From: Terebella lapidaria
Taxonomy: Eukaryota > Annelida > Polychaeta > Terebellida > Terebellidae
Direction of reading: 5' to 3'
NCBI GenBank assembly: GCA_949152475.1
Contig: OX424564.1
Span: 27,898,165-27,962,164 of the forward strand
DNA: 64,000 nt
In this document: positions 22,803 through 35,302 of the stretch, piece after piece
How the letters are laid out: each line of letters starts with the position of its first letter
Position numbering within the stretch: the first letter of the stretch is position 1
Notes under the pieces: model-generated
Told to the model about the DNA's origin: nothing
Database searches by the model: none
What the model saw: the letters and a program-made list of their open reading frames with translations, nothing else
Program-made: the position numbers and the translations under genes

Positions 22803-23394
22803 GTTATATTAGTACTGGAACACACGACACGACACGACACGACACCGTACACCGTAAACCTTTACCATGGTCAAATATTCTGTTGAATCGGTTTTTCTAC
22901 ACTTCATTGAATATTTGACAGTATATTACGTAGATATTAAATATTTCCTTCCTACACGTCGCAACACTATCAATTCAATCAAATATTAGACTTGATTGAA
23001 TGCTCGAATGGAGGAGAGCCTGCATGTTAGCAAATTTGCGATTTGGCAGTCCCGATAATAAAATATGTTCGAAAAAAAATTACATTATATACGTCCGTTG
23101 TGATCATTTTTGTTGAATAAAATGAGCTAATTTCCAGGAATTATTTATATCTGAAATTAGTTCTAGAAAATATGCCAGATAGTACAAGTTTCTCAACTGG
23201 GAAATTTGCTTTTCAAGTGGGCTCGCAATGCTTTTAGCTGAATAGTTTCCAAACATAGGCATGTCGTGTGTCGAGAAACCAACTAAATGGCAGAGTATGA
23301 AATAACAAAAGAAGTCACATTTCAACTCAAATGTAGTTTTGATTTGGTCCAGTGCATTGCGGATTGTGGCTTTATGAGACACATACCAATAACA

Positions 23395-25605
23395 ACATAA
23401 GATGTTCATTTATTCATGTCCATATCTCAAAATGAAGGAATACTAATGTAAATGTATAAAATTTCGCGTGCACATGTTCGCGTTTTCAACAATACAGCAT
23501 GTTCGCATGGATTTAATTTCGCGTTTTTTCATGTTTCGTTGTTTTCATGTGGGGTCAGTTATATTAGTACTGGTAGTTACTTGCACATGTTTTTTGTACT
23601 GGTCTATTAATGTTAGTATTGCGCACACATGATCCAAGTACTATTGACATGACTAGTAGTACACGCATGTTTGCTTTCATGATATATTGCAATAAACGTT
23701 CACACACATTAGTGTGATAGTGAGTGTCAAGACATGAACACAAAGTACTTGTAAATGCACTGATTGTTTATTACTGAAGGAGCTGTTGTCCTCACAAGGT
23801 ACACTTGGATACTGACGTTCCCCCCCTAGAGTGTCCCCCCTAGAGTGTCTTATGGAAATTCTCTCAGCGACTTATGGGTCATAGTCGTCTTACAAATACA
23901 TTTCTTGAAAGACAGGAAAGGATTTGAAGAGAAATGTGGTCTGCACAGGCCCATAGGCAGGGGGGTTACGGGGTACGTGTAACCCCCCCCCCCCCCCCGG
24001 TTACGGGGTACGCGTAACCCCCCCTCCCCCCTCAAAAAAGAAACCCCCTGAAAACTGATGTCAATATTGTAATATCGTCGTAGGCCTTCCATATGTTTCT
24101 TGCCCTCCAGTAAGAATAAGAGATGAGAATAAATGGACCATGTTTAGCATTACAAGTGTGATTGTGTGACAAGCGCTTTTTTCCAAATATGTGTATCTGA
24201 TTCCAAATATTTTATATACACATGTTGATAAACAAACATGCATTATGGAGAAGAAAATTAACTCTGAAGTATACCTCAGAAGTGTTCTGTGAGTAAACAA
24301 ATTCAAAAAATTTTCTCGGGGGCTTACGCCGTCCCCCGACCCCTCAGAGCGCGAATGCCCAGCGCTCGTTACGCTTTTTCACATGCAATATTAAACCTTA
24401 TTTTTTTGGTAAACCCCCCCCCCCCTCCCCCTGCAGAAATCCTGGCTACGGGCCTGCTGCACACACACATTCCTGCGAATGTTTCTCACATAAATTTTTG
24501 AAAGGAATAGTCAAACCCGGTGAGTTCTTTTCCGTCCTTACAAACACAATGTCACTTTCACCAAACATGTGACAATATGATATGACTTATATCCAACTGA
24601 ATATACAATGGAACTTATGGAAGAACATGATATTGAGCACAAAAAATGAATACCTGAACTACTAGTATTGGTAATTTCATCAGACTTGAACGACACGAGC
24701 AGTGGCTCAGATGGTTCAGACGGCACGGACTGTGGCTCAGACTATGTGGACTGTGGCTCAGACGGCTCATCTTGTGGCTCAGACTGCTCATCCTGTGGCT
24801 CAGATGGCATGGACTGTATGCAGATACAAAAAGTATTATGGTTCTTGTTATGCGCGCGCGTCAGTTTTAACCCTGCGCATCACTCGTTTTTTTTTAAACC
24901 AAAAAAAATATCGCGCGCATCACTTTTTGAGAGGTGAATTTCTTTTTTTGTTTTAGTAAATTGACACCTGTACACCGATTTTTGGGAGATAATGATCAAG
25001 TAAAATGGGTCCCGAGTGTCTTTGACATTGCAAGACATGGTGTATGGCTGGCCAAACAGGGCAAATTCAACCGGGTCGCTTATCAACCAATTTTAGGGGA
25101 AAATGGTTGGTCAAATGGGCCATATTTGACCGGATAAATCATCGGCCGCCAATTTTAGCAAAAAAAAAAGAAAATGAAAAATCGCGTCGTCGCATCACTT
25201 TTCGGGGACCCCAATAACCAGAACCATAATACTTTTTTTTTGCCTTAACGTCCGTCTACTAGTACTAAAAAAACCATCACATACAAAGAAAACGTCAACA
25301 CAAACGTGGGTCAAGCTGACCGTGAAACAAAGAACCTGGAAACCATGGTTCCAGGCTACCAGCGCACAAGCTCAGGAACATAACTTCTTTGAATCGTCAG
25401 CCACCTTTAATATTACCGTATATATATTTTCGCGTGTATTTATTTTCGCGTTTTTTTTTCAAACACGATATTTCACACATTTACAGTATACACATATAGT
25501 GGATCATTTGTAGATGTTTCATATTATCCGAGAGAGTTTGATTGTGATGGTTGTTTCATATCAATAAAATTTTGTTTTGACTCAGGAGTATTGAATGAGT
25601 TCTGG
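23395..25605. other. ~2.2-kb segment missing from the duplicate copy
   Basis: In the second copy 'gagacacataccaa' runs straight into 'aactctgggtatttacc' near 59,600. Here the two phrases are about 2.2 kb apart. The segment holds C runs (23,985-23,999; 24,414-24,425), a GSD-coding minisatellite and AT-rich DNA. I see no target duplication, inverted termini or gene, so insertion here and deletion there are both possible. Confidence 0.6.
24700..24818. repeat. GGCTCAGA minisatellite (codes for CGSD repeats)
   Basis: 'Gtggctcaga' recurs every 24-27 bp with variable spacers. In the frame starting at 24,668 it reads Gly-Ser-Asp-rich (CGSDGSSCGSD), and another frame reads Ala-Gln-Thr-rich. Both are consequences of the repeat. 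No flanking exon structure supports a gene. Confidence 0.55.
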
Positions 25606-26689
25606 GTATTTACCTTCCAGTTGGGTAAAAAGAAAATTGAGTGGTGTTGGTAAATGTACCTGTCAAGTGTCAACGTATTACCAACAGAACAACAAGATTT
25701 TGATGATCAACATAACGAGCCTAAAATACTACACGTTTGGAATAAAAGAAAAAGCCCGACCATATATGTACATCCAAAGTCGCACTGGCGTCATCAGGGT
25801 CAGCTAGTGTGTGAACTATATAGGCGATTCCACTGTATACTCAGATGTAATTCATCAATCTACGCCCTGGAGCATACTTACGGAAAGTTGTTAATATTTA
25901 TACTCAATAAAAGAACACTCCCATAGTATGCAAGAACACTCGAGACAATTAGCAGATGAATATCTCGTGAACATCGATTTGGATCAGAAGTATTTCGCAA
26001 ATGTTTGTTTTAATATTCTGTCAATAACTTCTGCCATTCTATCATGGTTTCACAAAATATCAACATGTTTTTCTCATTTGTGATTATTACCTACAGCATC
26101 AACCACTAAAATCTGATCACAATCTTGGCCCAAAACAAACTGATCAGCCCCTCCCCGATCTAGAACCTCTAGACAGGAATTTGCATTGGTATTATGGTCA
26201 TCCTAGATTTGCCATCGATTCAGATTGCCTGGACTATTGAACAATGTTGGACGAAATGACAGACTAACGGTATCAGGCTTGGGCGTTCACGGTCTGTCCG
26301 CAGTTTTCTCTCGAGCCTAGATTGTTCCTTAATTTATATACTAACACAGTGGCCTATTCGAATTCCAAATCCGTACAGAACTAGGTGCCACCATCTGATA
26401 CTACACAGGCGGAACAAGTCAATCAGACTGTAGAATAGTGTCAACCAGAGAATATACAGTCAACCAGAGAAAGTATTGTCCTAAAGAAAGAATGTCATAT
26501 CAACTTTGCATTATATAAGTTATCAGATAAATTTTTCTTAGAAACACTAGTTGAATGTGGACCATACCACACTGGATAGTCTCAAGTCAATAGTAAACAA
26601 TTCCTATGGTAAATAATCTTTATACAGGTACCTCTTGTGCAAATAAGACACACGAGAAGAGGATCAATGGTTGACAATCCTAAGCTTAC

Positions 26690-27970
26690 AAAAAAAACCC
26701 AAGAAATTATGTCCTCAGCGCTTGTTTATTTTCATGGCTACTAAAGGGTTTTTTCAGTGACAGACAATGTAAAAGTGTTCCATTGATTAGGCAGTGTATC
26801 CACCTGAGAGATTGGTTGAAGACAAGCCGTCTCAGCAAGGACAAACACAAAGATGGGAGGCTATTCCATGGCACACAATGGTTTCATGTATGTGTTTATT
26901 TCCATTCAGAATTTTGCAGAATGAGCAATTCTGCAATTACACAATGCCTAACTCGTCAGTGTATGCATGAATTTCCATGATCAATGGGCAGAACAGTTGT
27001 TCACATCATCGTTCATGGAAAGACAGTTGTATTGAAAGATAATCGGGTACATGAAGATATTTTGAATGCTGATCCTCAACAGTTAGCAGACGACACCAAT
27101 TCACAAACATTTACCATATATTATCAATCAAACATTTTTTGGCACATAAAAATATGGTTGCTTCATTGTTGATATGCCAACTTTTGATGTTCAACAAATG
27201 GTTAAAAAACATTTATATTTCTGACTGACAAGACAGAGCTATAATGACTCGTCTCAATTTCATAATCAAGATTTATAGGTCTTACAGTATAAATCGTGAT
27301 CAATTACGGACCAAGGTATAATTTGAAGGTATGAGCCAATCACCCGAGAATTGTGAAATCAAAAATTTAGATTTCATATCAAAATGTCACAACAATAATT
27401 CTCTCAAAGCTATCACATTCTGACAATAAAGCTTTTTTCCCGTTATTACATTCGTCCTGTCTCTTTGAAAATACTAACACTGAGGATGCTGAGTGAAGTT
27501 TTTTTTTGCATTTGTCCCATGGAGATGAATACCTCTGTATAATGTTTGTGGAGTCACGTTACCTTTCAATCGATGGTCAAATCGATATCTGACACATATA
27601 ATTGAATATCCCACTTCCAGTGTTGTTGTCACCAACGAAATGGTTTGTCACAGAACACCCGAATATTGACTGCATTGGTAATGTGTGCTTCAAATGTTAT
27701 CGTTACTTCTCAATTGATATGCTACACATTTCTTCTGATATTGTTTCAATAATTAAAACATTCAAAGAATTTTACGCAGCTGACTGACTATTTGCTAAAC
27801 ATCTGTCTATTTGCTGAACATCTGTCAGTTCAACACTTACCCAACACGTCACTCAATGCACAGCAAGTTTATCAGAAAGGCTGATAAGGCTTTTTTTCAC
27901 TTTGTCCACTCAAGTGGATGTGCCATTTCTCTGGTAGCTGTGATACGAATTTGTTTGAGTGTTTTTATTA
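26690..27970. other. Non-coding stretch absent from the second duplication copy
   Basis: No gene is recognised. Short AT-rich frames of about 60 codons are chance. At the second copy the sequence jumps from the equivalent of 26,690 directly to the equivalent of 32,200. Confidence 0.4.
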
Positions 27971-30497
27971 CTTGGCCAAATGAAATTTGGTCAAGTATGT
28001 TGGTCGGTTGCGTTTGTTTGTTTGTTTGTTTGTTTGTCAGTACGCACTCTAGCGTCCACAATTCCAGTTCTATCGTTCCCAAACTTGGTCGGAATATTCT
28101 GTAGGACAATGGCTTGGACGAGTTCGATGATGGGCATTCAAGGTCGAATATTGAGGTCAAGGTCATGCAAAATGTCGAAAACACATAAATGGCCATAACA
28201 CCGGTTCTAATCATCCTAGAAACTTCAAACTAAGTTCATATTGTAGACAAACTCGAGTTCTATCTTCCGTGACCTTGACCTTGACATTTGACCTTGACCT
28301 TGAGAAGCTCGCCTGAGGTCGAAGTCAAGGTCAAGTACGAAGGTCGGCACAGCATATCGAGTAGTATATCGTTGGAAAGGTCTTGAGCCCCTGATTCCAG
28401 TGATATCTTATTTTTGGTGCTGCGACGTAAACTGACATCACAATGACGTCATAAACGTCGAAAATACGAAATTTCAAAGGGTCATAACATCGTCAATAGT
28501 GTATGGAATCCCTTGGAATTTGATATGCATTTTGACAGCATTGACCTCTACGAATGGAACTACAAAGGTCAAAGGTCAAGGTCAAGGTTACCGAAATCCC
28601 AGAAAAACACGTTTTCGGTTATAACATCTGCTTGAATCGCAGCAGACTCCTGAAATTTGATCCATATGATTCAGAAGAGATATGGCAATCAGACGTGTAT
28701 GACAATTTCATGATTGGTTTTGAACTTGGTCGGCAAAATGAGGTCACATGAGCAAAACTTGAAGGTCAAATTTTCAAACTTACTGAAACCTATCAAATAG
28801 TACATCAAATGGAAGGTATCGATCGCCTGATACATACTGTTCAATGCTTTTTCAGATGTGACGTTTACTGACGTCACAGTGACGTCATAAACGTCAATTT
28901 TTCATAATTTCAAAAGGCCATAGTGTCCGTAATTCTTTTTTGATTCTGATTAAATTATTCAAGTATAATCTGTATGTCCATACACAAGCAGTGCACAACT
29001 TTCGTGACCCAAAGTCACAGGTCAAAGCCAAGGTCAAGGAATAGGTCAAAATCACATAAATGGCCATAACTTCGGTTCTATATGTCACAAAGACTTCAAA
29101 CCAAATGCATACTGTAAATAAACTCAAAGTCTATCTTCAGGGACCTTGACCGTGACCTTTGACTATGACCTTGACCCAACCGCTCAAGGTCAAACTTTCA
29201 TGAGAAAACAATATCATCTCCGACTCTCAATTTGATGCTTGAATACAATGTATTGTTGGTCCCTTATGTTCCACGTCAATTTTGAGTCTGATCGGATAAG
29301 CCATTGTGACGAAATTGACGTTCTTATGGCAACAAAGTCGGTCCCATTATAAGCAAAATCGCATATCCCGAGCTATCTATACTGATAACTGCCTGAATAA
29401 TGATTGTGAGAATCTGTCAGTAGACTGTCTTATAAGTGAGGTCAAGTTCTTCCAGTTCAAAAACTTTCAAGGTCAATTGTCAAAGCCCGAGGTCAATATT
29501 GACATTCAATGGAAAATCGTGTAGGTCACTATATCTCAACTGTTAATGAAAATAGGAACGCAAAAGTAGAGCCAGAATGTTGTCTTCACCTAGCCTAGAA
29601 ACATCTGTATTTACACCTAAGGCCTACGACCCATAGCCTTTCCAAGTGCCTTGGTCCAATTTGATCTTAAAATTGACCTTGACCTTCACTTTTTAAAAAC
29701 AAATTCAGTAGTAACTCGCAAGCGCCCAACACTACTCCGTCATTGTGAATATTTACGAGGAAACAATGTGTTCAATAACAGTATTATTCCTAGTTCATGA
29801 TGCACTTTTCATATTTGCAATACATTGAAAACTCACCGAGATATCTTTATGGAAAGAGCAGTGGGGGTAAATCTGATCCTCAACCTGTTTATACACCAAT
29901 AAGTTGTGGAAACGATTACCCCCTGTGCACGAGTCCCATTCTAACTATAATGATTCGGTCGTGTAGTAACACAATATACCTCGATTAATCTAAATATTTA
30001 CTTCAAAACAAAATTGCTGTTGTTTTCTAACTTCTAGTGATGTCCAGATGACACAAAGCCTAATAGCCATGATGTATTCACTACAATTTGAGGCACAAAA
30101 CACTCCTTATTATTCAAACTATTGGCGATGACGAACCGGGTTCGAACCGGGTTTGAGAGCACTGTGATAATTTATATCTTGTATATATGCATAGGATATT
30201 GTTACTTGACGAAATCAAGCATTTTGTCAAGTACGTTGATCAGTTCTGTTTGTTACTTGGCCAAATGAAATTTGGTCAAGTATGTTGGTCGGTTGCGTTT
30301 GTTACTTGGCCAAATGAAATTTGGTCAAGTATGTTGGTTGGTTGCGTTTGTTTGTTTGTATGTCAGTAAGCACTCTAGCGTCCACAATTCGAGTTCTATC
30401 GCTCCCGAACTTGGTCGGAATATTCTGTAGGACAATGGCTCGGACGAGTTCGAAGATGGGCATTCAAGGTCAGATTTTTATGAAAGCATATATCAAT

Positions 30498-30930
30498 GTA
30501 AGTATCAATCTATTACCACCAATACATTCAGATTTTGATTATGTTAATAACAAACGTAAAGTACAACATTTTGCAATAGAAACAAAGCCCTACCGAATAT
30601 TTTATCCAAAGACACACTGGCGTCATCAGGGGCAGACAGTGTGTTAAATGTAGTTGTTTCTACTGTACACCTGATGGAATTAGTATACAACTGCCCAACA
30701 ACCTATGAAAAACGTTAATATATAAATCCAATACAAACCCCAAGCCAAAAGGCTACTGAATTGATGGTATCCTCGGGGACAGATTTAACATCCGCCAGCA
30801 GTGACACCTACTCAGTAGTATGAATGTGAGTATCGATCTATTCCTACCAATACATCCAGATTTTGATGATGTTAATAACAAACGTTAAGTACAACATTTT
30901 GTAATAGGAACAAAGCCCGACCAAATATGT
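30498..30930 (+). repeat. S repeat, one full and one partial unit in tandem
   Basis: 'Agtatcaatctattaccacc' begins at 30,500 and a second unit, 'agtatcgatctattcctacc', at about 30,828, giving a period near 328 bp. The first unit has an almost perfect 'cacactggcgtcatcagggg' core at 30,616. The junction shows the family can sit head to tail. Confidence 0.7.
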
Positions 30931-30951
30931 GACCTTGACCTTTGACCTTGA

Positions 30952-31535
30952 TTTAGTATTTAAAGGTCAAATGTTCGAAAATATGCGAATGCATTTTCAC
31001 AATTTTTCTGGCTAAAATTCATAACGAAATGTTTGCAGAATGTACCAGAGTATCCAGTAAGTAGACATGGTTAACAGATCAGAAAATTTGGGTCAACATT
31101 TTAATGTCGAGGTCACAAATTAGATTATGAACACATAACTTGCCATAACTTCGGTTCTAACACACATATGGACTTCAAATTAGGTTCACATTGTACCAAG
31201 CGCCAATGCAGATCTTCTGTGATCTTTGCCTCCGACCTTAGTATTTAGTATTTAAAGGTCAAATGTTCGAAAATATGCGAATGCATTTTCACAATTTTTC
31301 TGGCTAAAATTCATAACGAAATGTTTGCAGAATGTACCAGAGTATCCAGTAAGTAGACATGGTTAACAGATCAGAAAATTTGGGTCAACATTTTAATGTC
31401 GAGGTCACAAATTAGATTATGAACACATAACTTGCCATAACTTCGGTTCTAACACACATATGGACTTCAAATTAGGTTCACATTGTACCAAGCGCCAATG
31501 CAGATCTTCTGTGATCTTTGCCTCCGACCTTTGAC
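30952..31535. repeat. 292-bp tandem duplication, apparently identical units
   Basis: 'Tttagtatttaaaggtcaaa' starts at 30,952 and again at 31,244. Reading both units I see no difference over about 285 bp, ending 'gatctttgcctccgacctt'. This is a very recent event or an assembly artefact. Confidence 0.8.
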
Positions 31536-31838
31536 CTTGACCTTTGAAAGGTCAGCCAAGATCAACTTTTTGCATAAAATCACATTTCATGCAAATCTAT
31601 AGAGCATCATATCAAATCAGAGGACTTGAAGACACAAATTGTCCATAAGACGTTATTGGACGCCATAGTGACGTCATGAATGACCTGAAATGAACACATT
31701 TCGTCATATCTTCAGTTCAAATTACTGGAGAGACCTCGAATTAGATTCATATGAATGAACTCGTAATATGTGACCTAATATGTGATCTTTTGACCTTGAC
31801 GGTGATCTGGTACTGGCTTTATTTCCATTTGGCCAAGT

Positions 31839-31855
31839 GTCGCGCTATGCGCGAC
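31839..31855. other. Short perfect hairpin beside the block end
   Basis: GTCGCGC-TAT-GCGCGAC is a 7-bp GC-rich stem with a 3-nt loop, immediately outside the right inverted repeat at 31,838. Helitron-like elements end in such hairpins, but no following CTRR end is convincing. Confidence 0.4.
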
Positions 31856-32199
31856 AGGCCTCGGGCTCTCGTTTTTGCTTTTACCTGTCACGAGATATCT
31901 TGTGGTTGGTATTTACATACATGTATGTTTATCTCAGTTACTGTAACGTCCAAGAGTCCGATCAATTGCTGAGGAGATGATGGAGGAACATGGTATAATG
32001 TACCTTTGTATCCACCCTCCTATTCAATGACCAATGAGATGTGTGTCATTCAATAATAATGAACGCATGAATTACATTACCATGTTTATTCTTGTAGGAA
32101 TTGCGTATTTCCTGTGTCTGTGTGAACGATGAAAACCAATTTTCCAAACAATAATGTGCGACTGATGTAATGTTTAGCAAAACATTTACAGCTATATCA

Positions 32200-34560
32200 G
32201 TATTCACGGGTCATATTTCATATAACAAAAACAAAGCTCATTCGTTATAATTGAATGAATTCATTATTAAATGATTAATCAGTTATTCAACGATAAGTAA
32301 CCCATGCACATACATGTATGCCTATCCATGACATCGACGTGCAATGCTTTATGTACGCCAGTGTGTCTTTGGATAAATTAATTGATCGGGCATTGTTTCT
32401 ATTGCAAATTGTTGTATTTTACGTTTGTTATTGGAATCATCAACATTTGACTGTATTGATGGTAATAGATTGATACTTACATCCATACCACTGAGCCGGT
32501 GTCACTGCTGGTGGACGTTAAGTCTGTCCCCGAGGATACCAACAACTCAGTAGCCTTTTGGTTCGTGATTATACCGTATGTGCTTGTCATATATCTTTTC
32601 CATGGGGTTTGTTTCGGATTTCTAAATTATTTTCATAGGTTGTTGGGCAGTTGTATACTAATTCCATCAGGTGTACAGTAGAAACAACTACATTTACCAT
32701 AATGTCTGCCCCTGATGACGCCAGTGTGTCTTTTGATAAAGTAATTGGTCGGGCATTGTTTCTGTCACAAATTGTTGTATTTCACGTTTGTTATTGGAAT
32801 CATCAAAATTTGGCTGTATTGGTGGTAATAGATTGATACTTACACTCACATATTAATTCATACGCATTGAACCTGTTACTGTTATGAAGAAGTGTCAGTG
32901 ATAACTGACTAATTTTTTTTATATACCACACAATCTAACGAGGGTAAACTGGGTAACAATAAATGTTTTTGTCCGGGCTGCACCATGTGCACCCGGATAT
33001 ACTAAACTCGCACTCGTTCCGTTTGGTGAGGTCTCCGCATTGACAGACAGGGAGCGATTCCACGGTGGAAATAAGTTGTGCGCTATCATGGGGGACTAGT
33101 ATTCTGTGAACCGTGGTTAATAATAGGTTACAATGTCTCCTGTCAGATGTGAGGGACGTCCGTGATACGACTATCTCGGGAATGCGACAACCCGGGAATC
33201 TTGGTGCGACTTTGTCGGGTAAACCACCTCATACGACTAAGTCGAAAAAATGCGACTATCCTGGGAATCGTGAAATATGATACCGAAAAAATATTGTGAA
33301 TTGCTCATTGACAGAACTAACATACAGTTTTAACGTTAGTATTGATAAAATTAAGATATTTTAGGAATACATAAAATAAAAACACAAATATAACCACTTA
33401 TTTATTCAAAGGGCGTATTCTTATAAAATGCGATCGATATGAAAGATAGGCTGACAATAGTACATGTAACCCAGAAAAATAATGTACATGTAATAGAGGA
33501 TACACTGAAGAGCGCAAAATATAATGAACTTGATGTAAACTAGATGTACAGTATAGGAGATTTATTGAAATATGTGGTGGGCCCCTACATTCATGGCAGA
33601 ATTATTTGATCAAAGTGTCTTTTGTGAAGAAAATATTGATTTAAACTTTAAACTGTGTCAAACAAGTCGCAGTTGGAAAATCAAAGATTCCACTTGAAAA
33701 TCTTTGGTATACTAGTAATTTGCTTAACATTTTTGTTGTTGAACAAACTAGTAATTTGAACGATCCTTTTCTATAACCTGGTCTCATTAGGGACGTAGGC
33801 AGATGATGGTTTTCAATTTTATGTCTTAGTTTACTTCATTAGTGCCTCAATTGTGTAGAATAGATCATGACCTATTATTGTATTTCTTGTGTTAGCGATT
33901 TCATTTGTGTTTTCAGGCCAAGTACAAAGTAGTACATATAGTGTGTCACTGGTAACGTGACATGTGTCACCTAACAATAAAGTAATCAGATGGAATATCA
34001 CCCACTATCTAACGATTATATTCAAAAACAGAAGAAACAAATAAATATGCTGACACAGAAAATAATCATCTTTACCAAATAGACGTATAATTTCACAATG
34101 GTTAACTAATTCAACCTCTGTGAAATGATAAGTATGAGATGGGTGACTATAATTGTACGACACATGTATGACAGCGAATGTATGATAGCGAATGTATGAT
34201 AGCGAATGTTGCATATTCTAAGTATAATATTAAAATATTCTGCATTGATAATTCACAGTGCACAAAACATGAGCAATTGATATTCTCCAGGGATAAAATT
34301 ATGCCAAATCAGACCGGTTTTATCCATGATGCACTTGTTACGAATGTATAAAGTATTTGCATTTATTTGTGCGCAAATTACAGTTATTTTGCATATTACC
34401 ATGGCTCGCAATGCAGTGTCATTGCGCGTTTTACACACCCACATTCATTATTTACAGAATGGATATGTAAGTTTGAAACATGATTCAAATTATTAAAATG
34501 TAATCTGCTGTCACTCAAATTGCATTAAGTATTATTATTCCATTTCTGTATATATATTGT
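32200..34560. repeat. Large duplication, block C
   Basis: 32,200-32,850 matches 60,675-61,315 from 'gtattcacgggtcatatttc' on. After unrelated sequence, 33,750-34,560 matches 62,520-63,945 from 'acgatccttttctata' on, with internal length differences. It contains minus-strand S repeats at 32,335-32,845 but no gene. At about 33,150-33,260 a quasi-repeat 'tgcgacta.c..gggaatc' recurs four times. Confidence 0.8.
32335..32845 (-). repeat. S repeats, tandem, minus strand
   Basis: The complement of the S core occurs at about 32,360 (truncated) and 32,715 ('ctgatgacgccagtgtgtct'). Each is followed by the complement of the family start ('attgatacttacatcc', 'attgatacttacactc') at 32,470 and 32,832. The spacing of about 360 bp agrees with tandem units. 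Confidence 0.65.
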
Positions 34561-35302
34561 TTCGTTGAGAATGACCAACAGCACTAACAATTTGTGACAC
34601 GCACCATGTGCTACACCCAATAAACCATCTACTATGATAGCATTAGAAGCGCATCATAAAGAAACGTGTAGCTGAATATCTATTACAACTTGACCATTAT
34701 ATATTTATAGTAGTGTCTAAATTTTTTAGAAATCTTATCGTATGTTTCACTGGTCTTTCAAACAAATGAATAGTGCAAGCCGTACCAATTTTACCTATCA
34801 TTCGGTATATGTAAGAATTCCGGTGATTCTGTATTTGCTCATTATCCAAGTCAGACATGTAAATTCCTCAATAAGGCTCAATGAATGATACGATTGTTCA
34901 ATGTTTCGTCATGTTTTTTCATTAGAAATGTTTCGAGAAAAAGTAAACCTGATGAACTTTAGTTAATGAGACAAGAATTTTATGATATGTTACCAAATAT
35001 GAAACAACCCGAAGGATATGTTACCAAAAATAAAGCGACAATAACAATTGCATTGGTCATTTTACAACGATATTAATATTTTCACGATTGTCCCCTGATT
35101 GAGTCGGAATTGAAATACGAAATAAGTTGCTCCATTTTGCATGTATATATTTAGAAGCATTGTGATTGACAAACTTGTCTACAGGAAAGTGTGAACTGAT
35201 GTCAAACGTAATATTTTACTGTGAACGTCCAAGACGTCCATTGACGAGGTGTAGTTTAAACAATCAATTTATTTCCACTGTAGAATCGATCTCGACGGCA
35301 GA

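Larger units (their letters stand above)
19571..22808 (+). mobile_element. ~3.24-kb Crypton-like insertion carrying an intact recombinase gene
   Basis: The left flank ends 'atcaaacagttatta' at 19,570 and the right flank resumes 'attagtactggaacacacg' at about 22,808. At 58,990-59,035 in the duplicate copy these flanks are joined directly as 'atcaaacagttatta' followed by 'gtactggaac', with nothing between. Everything from promoter-like sequence to poly(A) signal lies inside the extra segment. The edges carry GTTATTA (left) and GTTATATTA (right), a possible imperfect target duplication. Cryptons have no long terminal inverted repeats and none clearly bounds this segment, though TTATTATTATCATTTT at 19,565 is inversely matched by AAAATGATAATAATA at 22,613. 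Insertion in one copy is the simplest reading. Exact deletion from the other is the alternative. Confidence 0.7.
22808..26690. repeat. Large duplication, block A (middle part)
   Basis: 22,808-23,394 matches 58,998-59,595, and 25,606-26,690 matches 59,601-60,670, in the same order. Landmarks are 'accatggtcaaatattctgttga', 'gcattgcggattgtggcttta' and 'tacaggtacctcttgtgcaaat'. At 22,822-22,846 an ACACG pentamer is expanded to about four units compared with one to two in the other copy. Confidence 0.85.
27970..31838. mobile_element. AGGTCA-rich repeat block bounded by inverted repeats
   Basis: ACTTGGCCAAATGAAAT at 27,970 is matched in inverse orientation by ATTTCCATTTGGCCAAGT at 31,821-31,838, 17 of 18 positions with one gap. 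The left terminal sequence is repeated at 30,253 and 30,302 (a 49-bp direct repeat) and in weaker form at about 30,205, followed each time by 'ggtcaagtatgttggt'. Between lie long stretches with 'ggccataacttcggttcta' and dozens of AGGTCA/TGACCT motifs. The block may be a non-autonomous element with nested copies rather than one unit. No coding content is present. Confidence 0.45.

Noticed and set aside
24668-24937. Gly-Ser-Asp repeat protein
   Set aside because: The repeat is a short minisatellite open in two frames, with no supporting exon, and the segment is absent from the duplicate.
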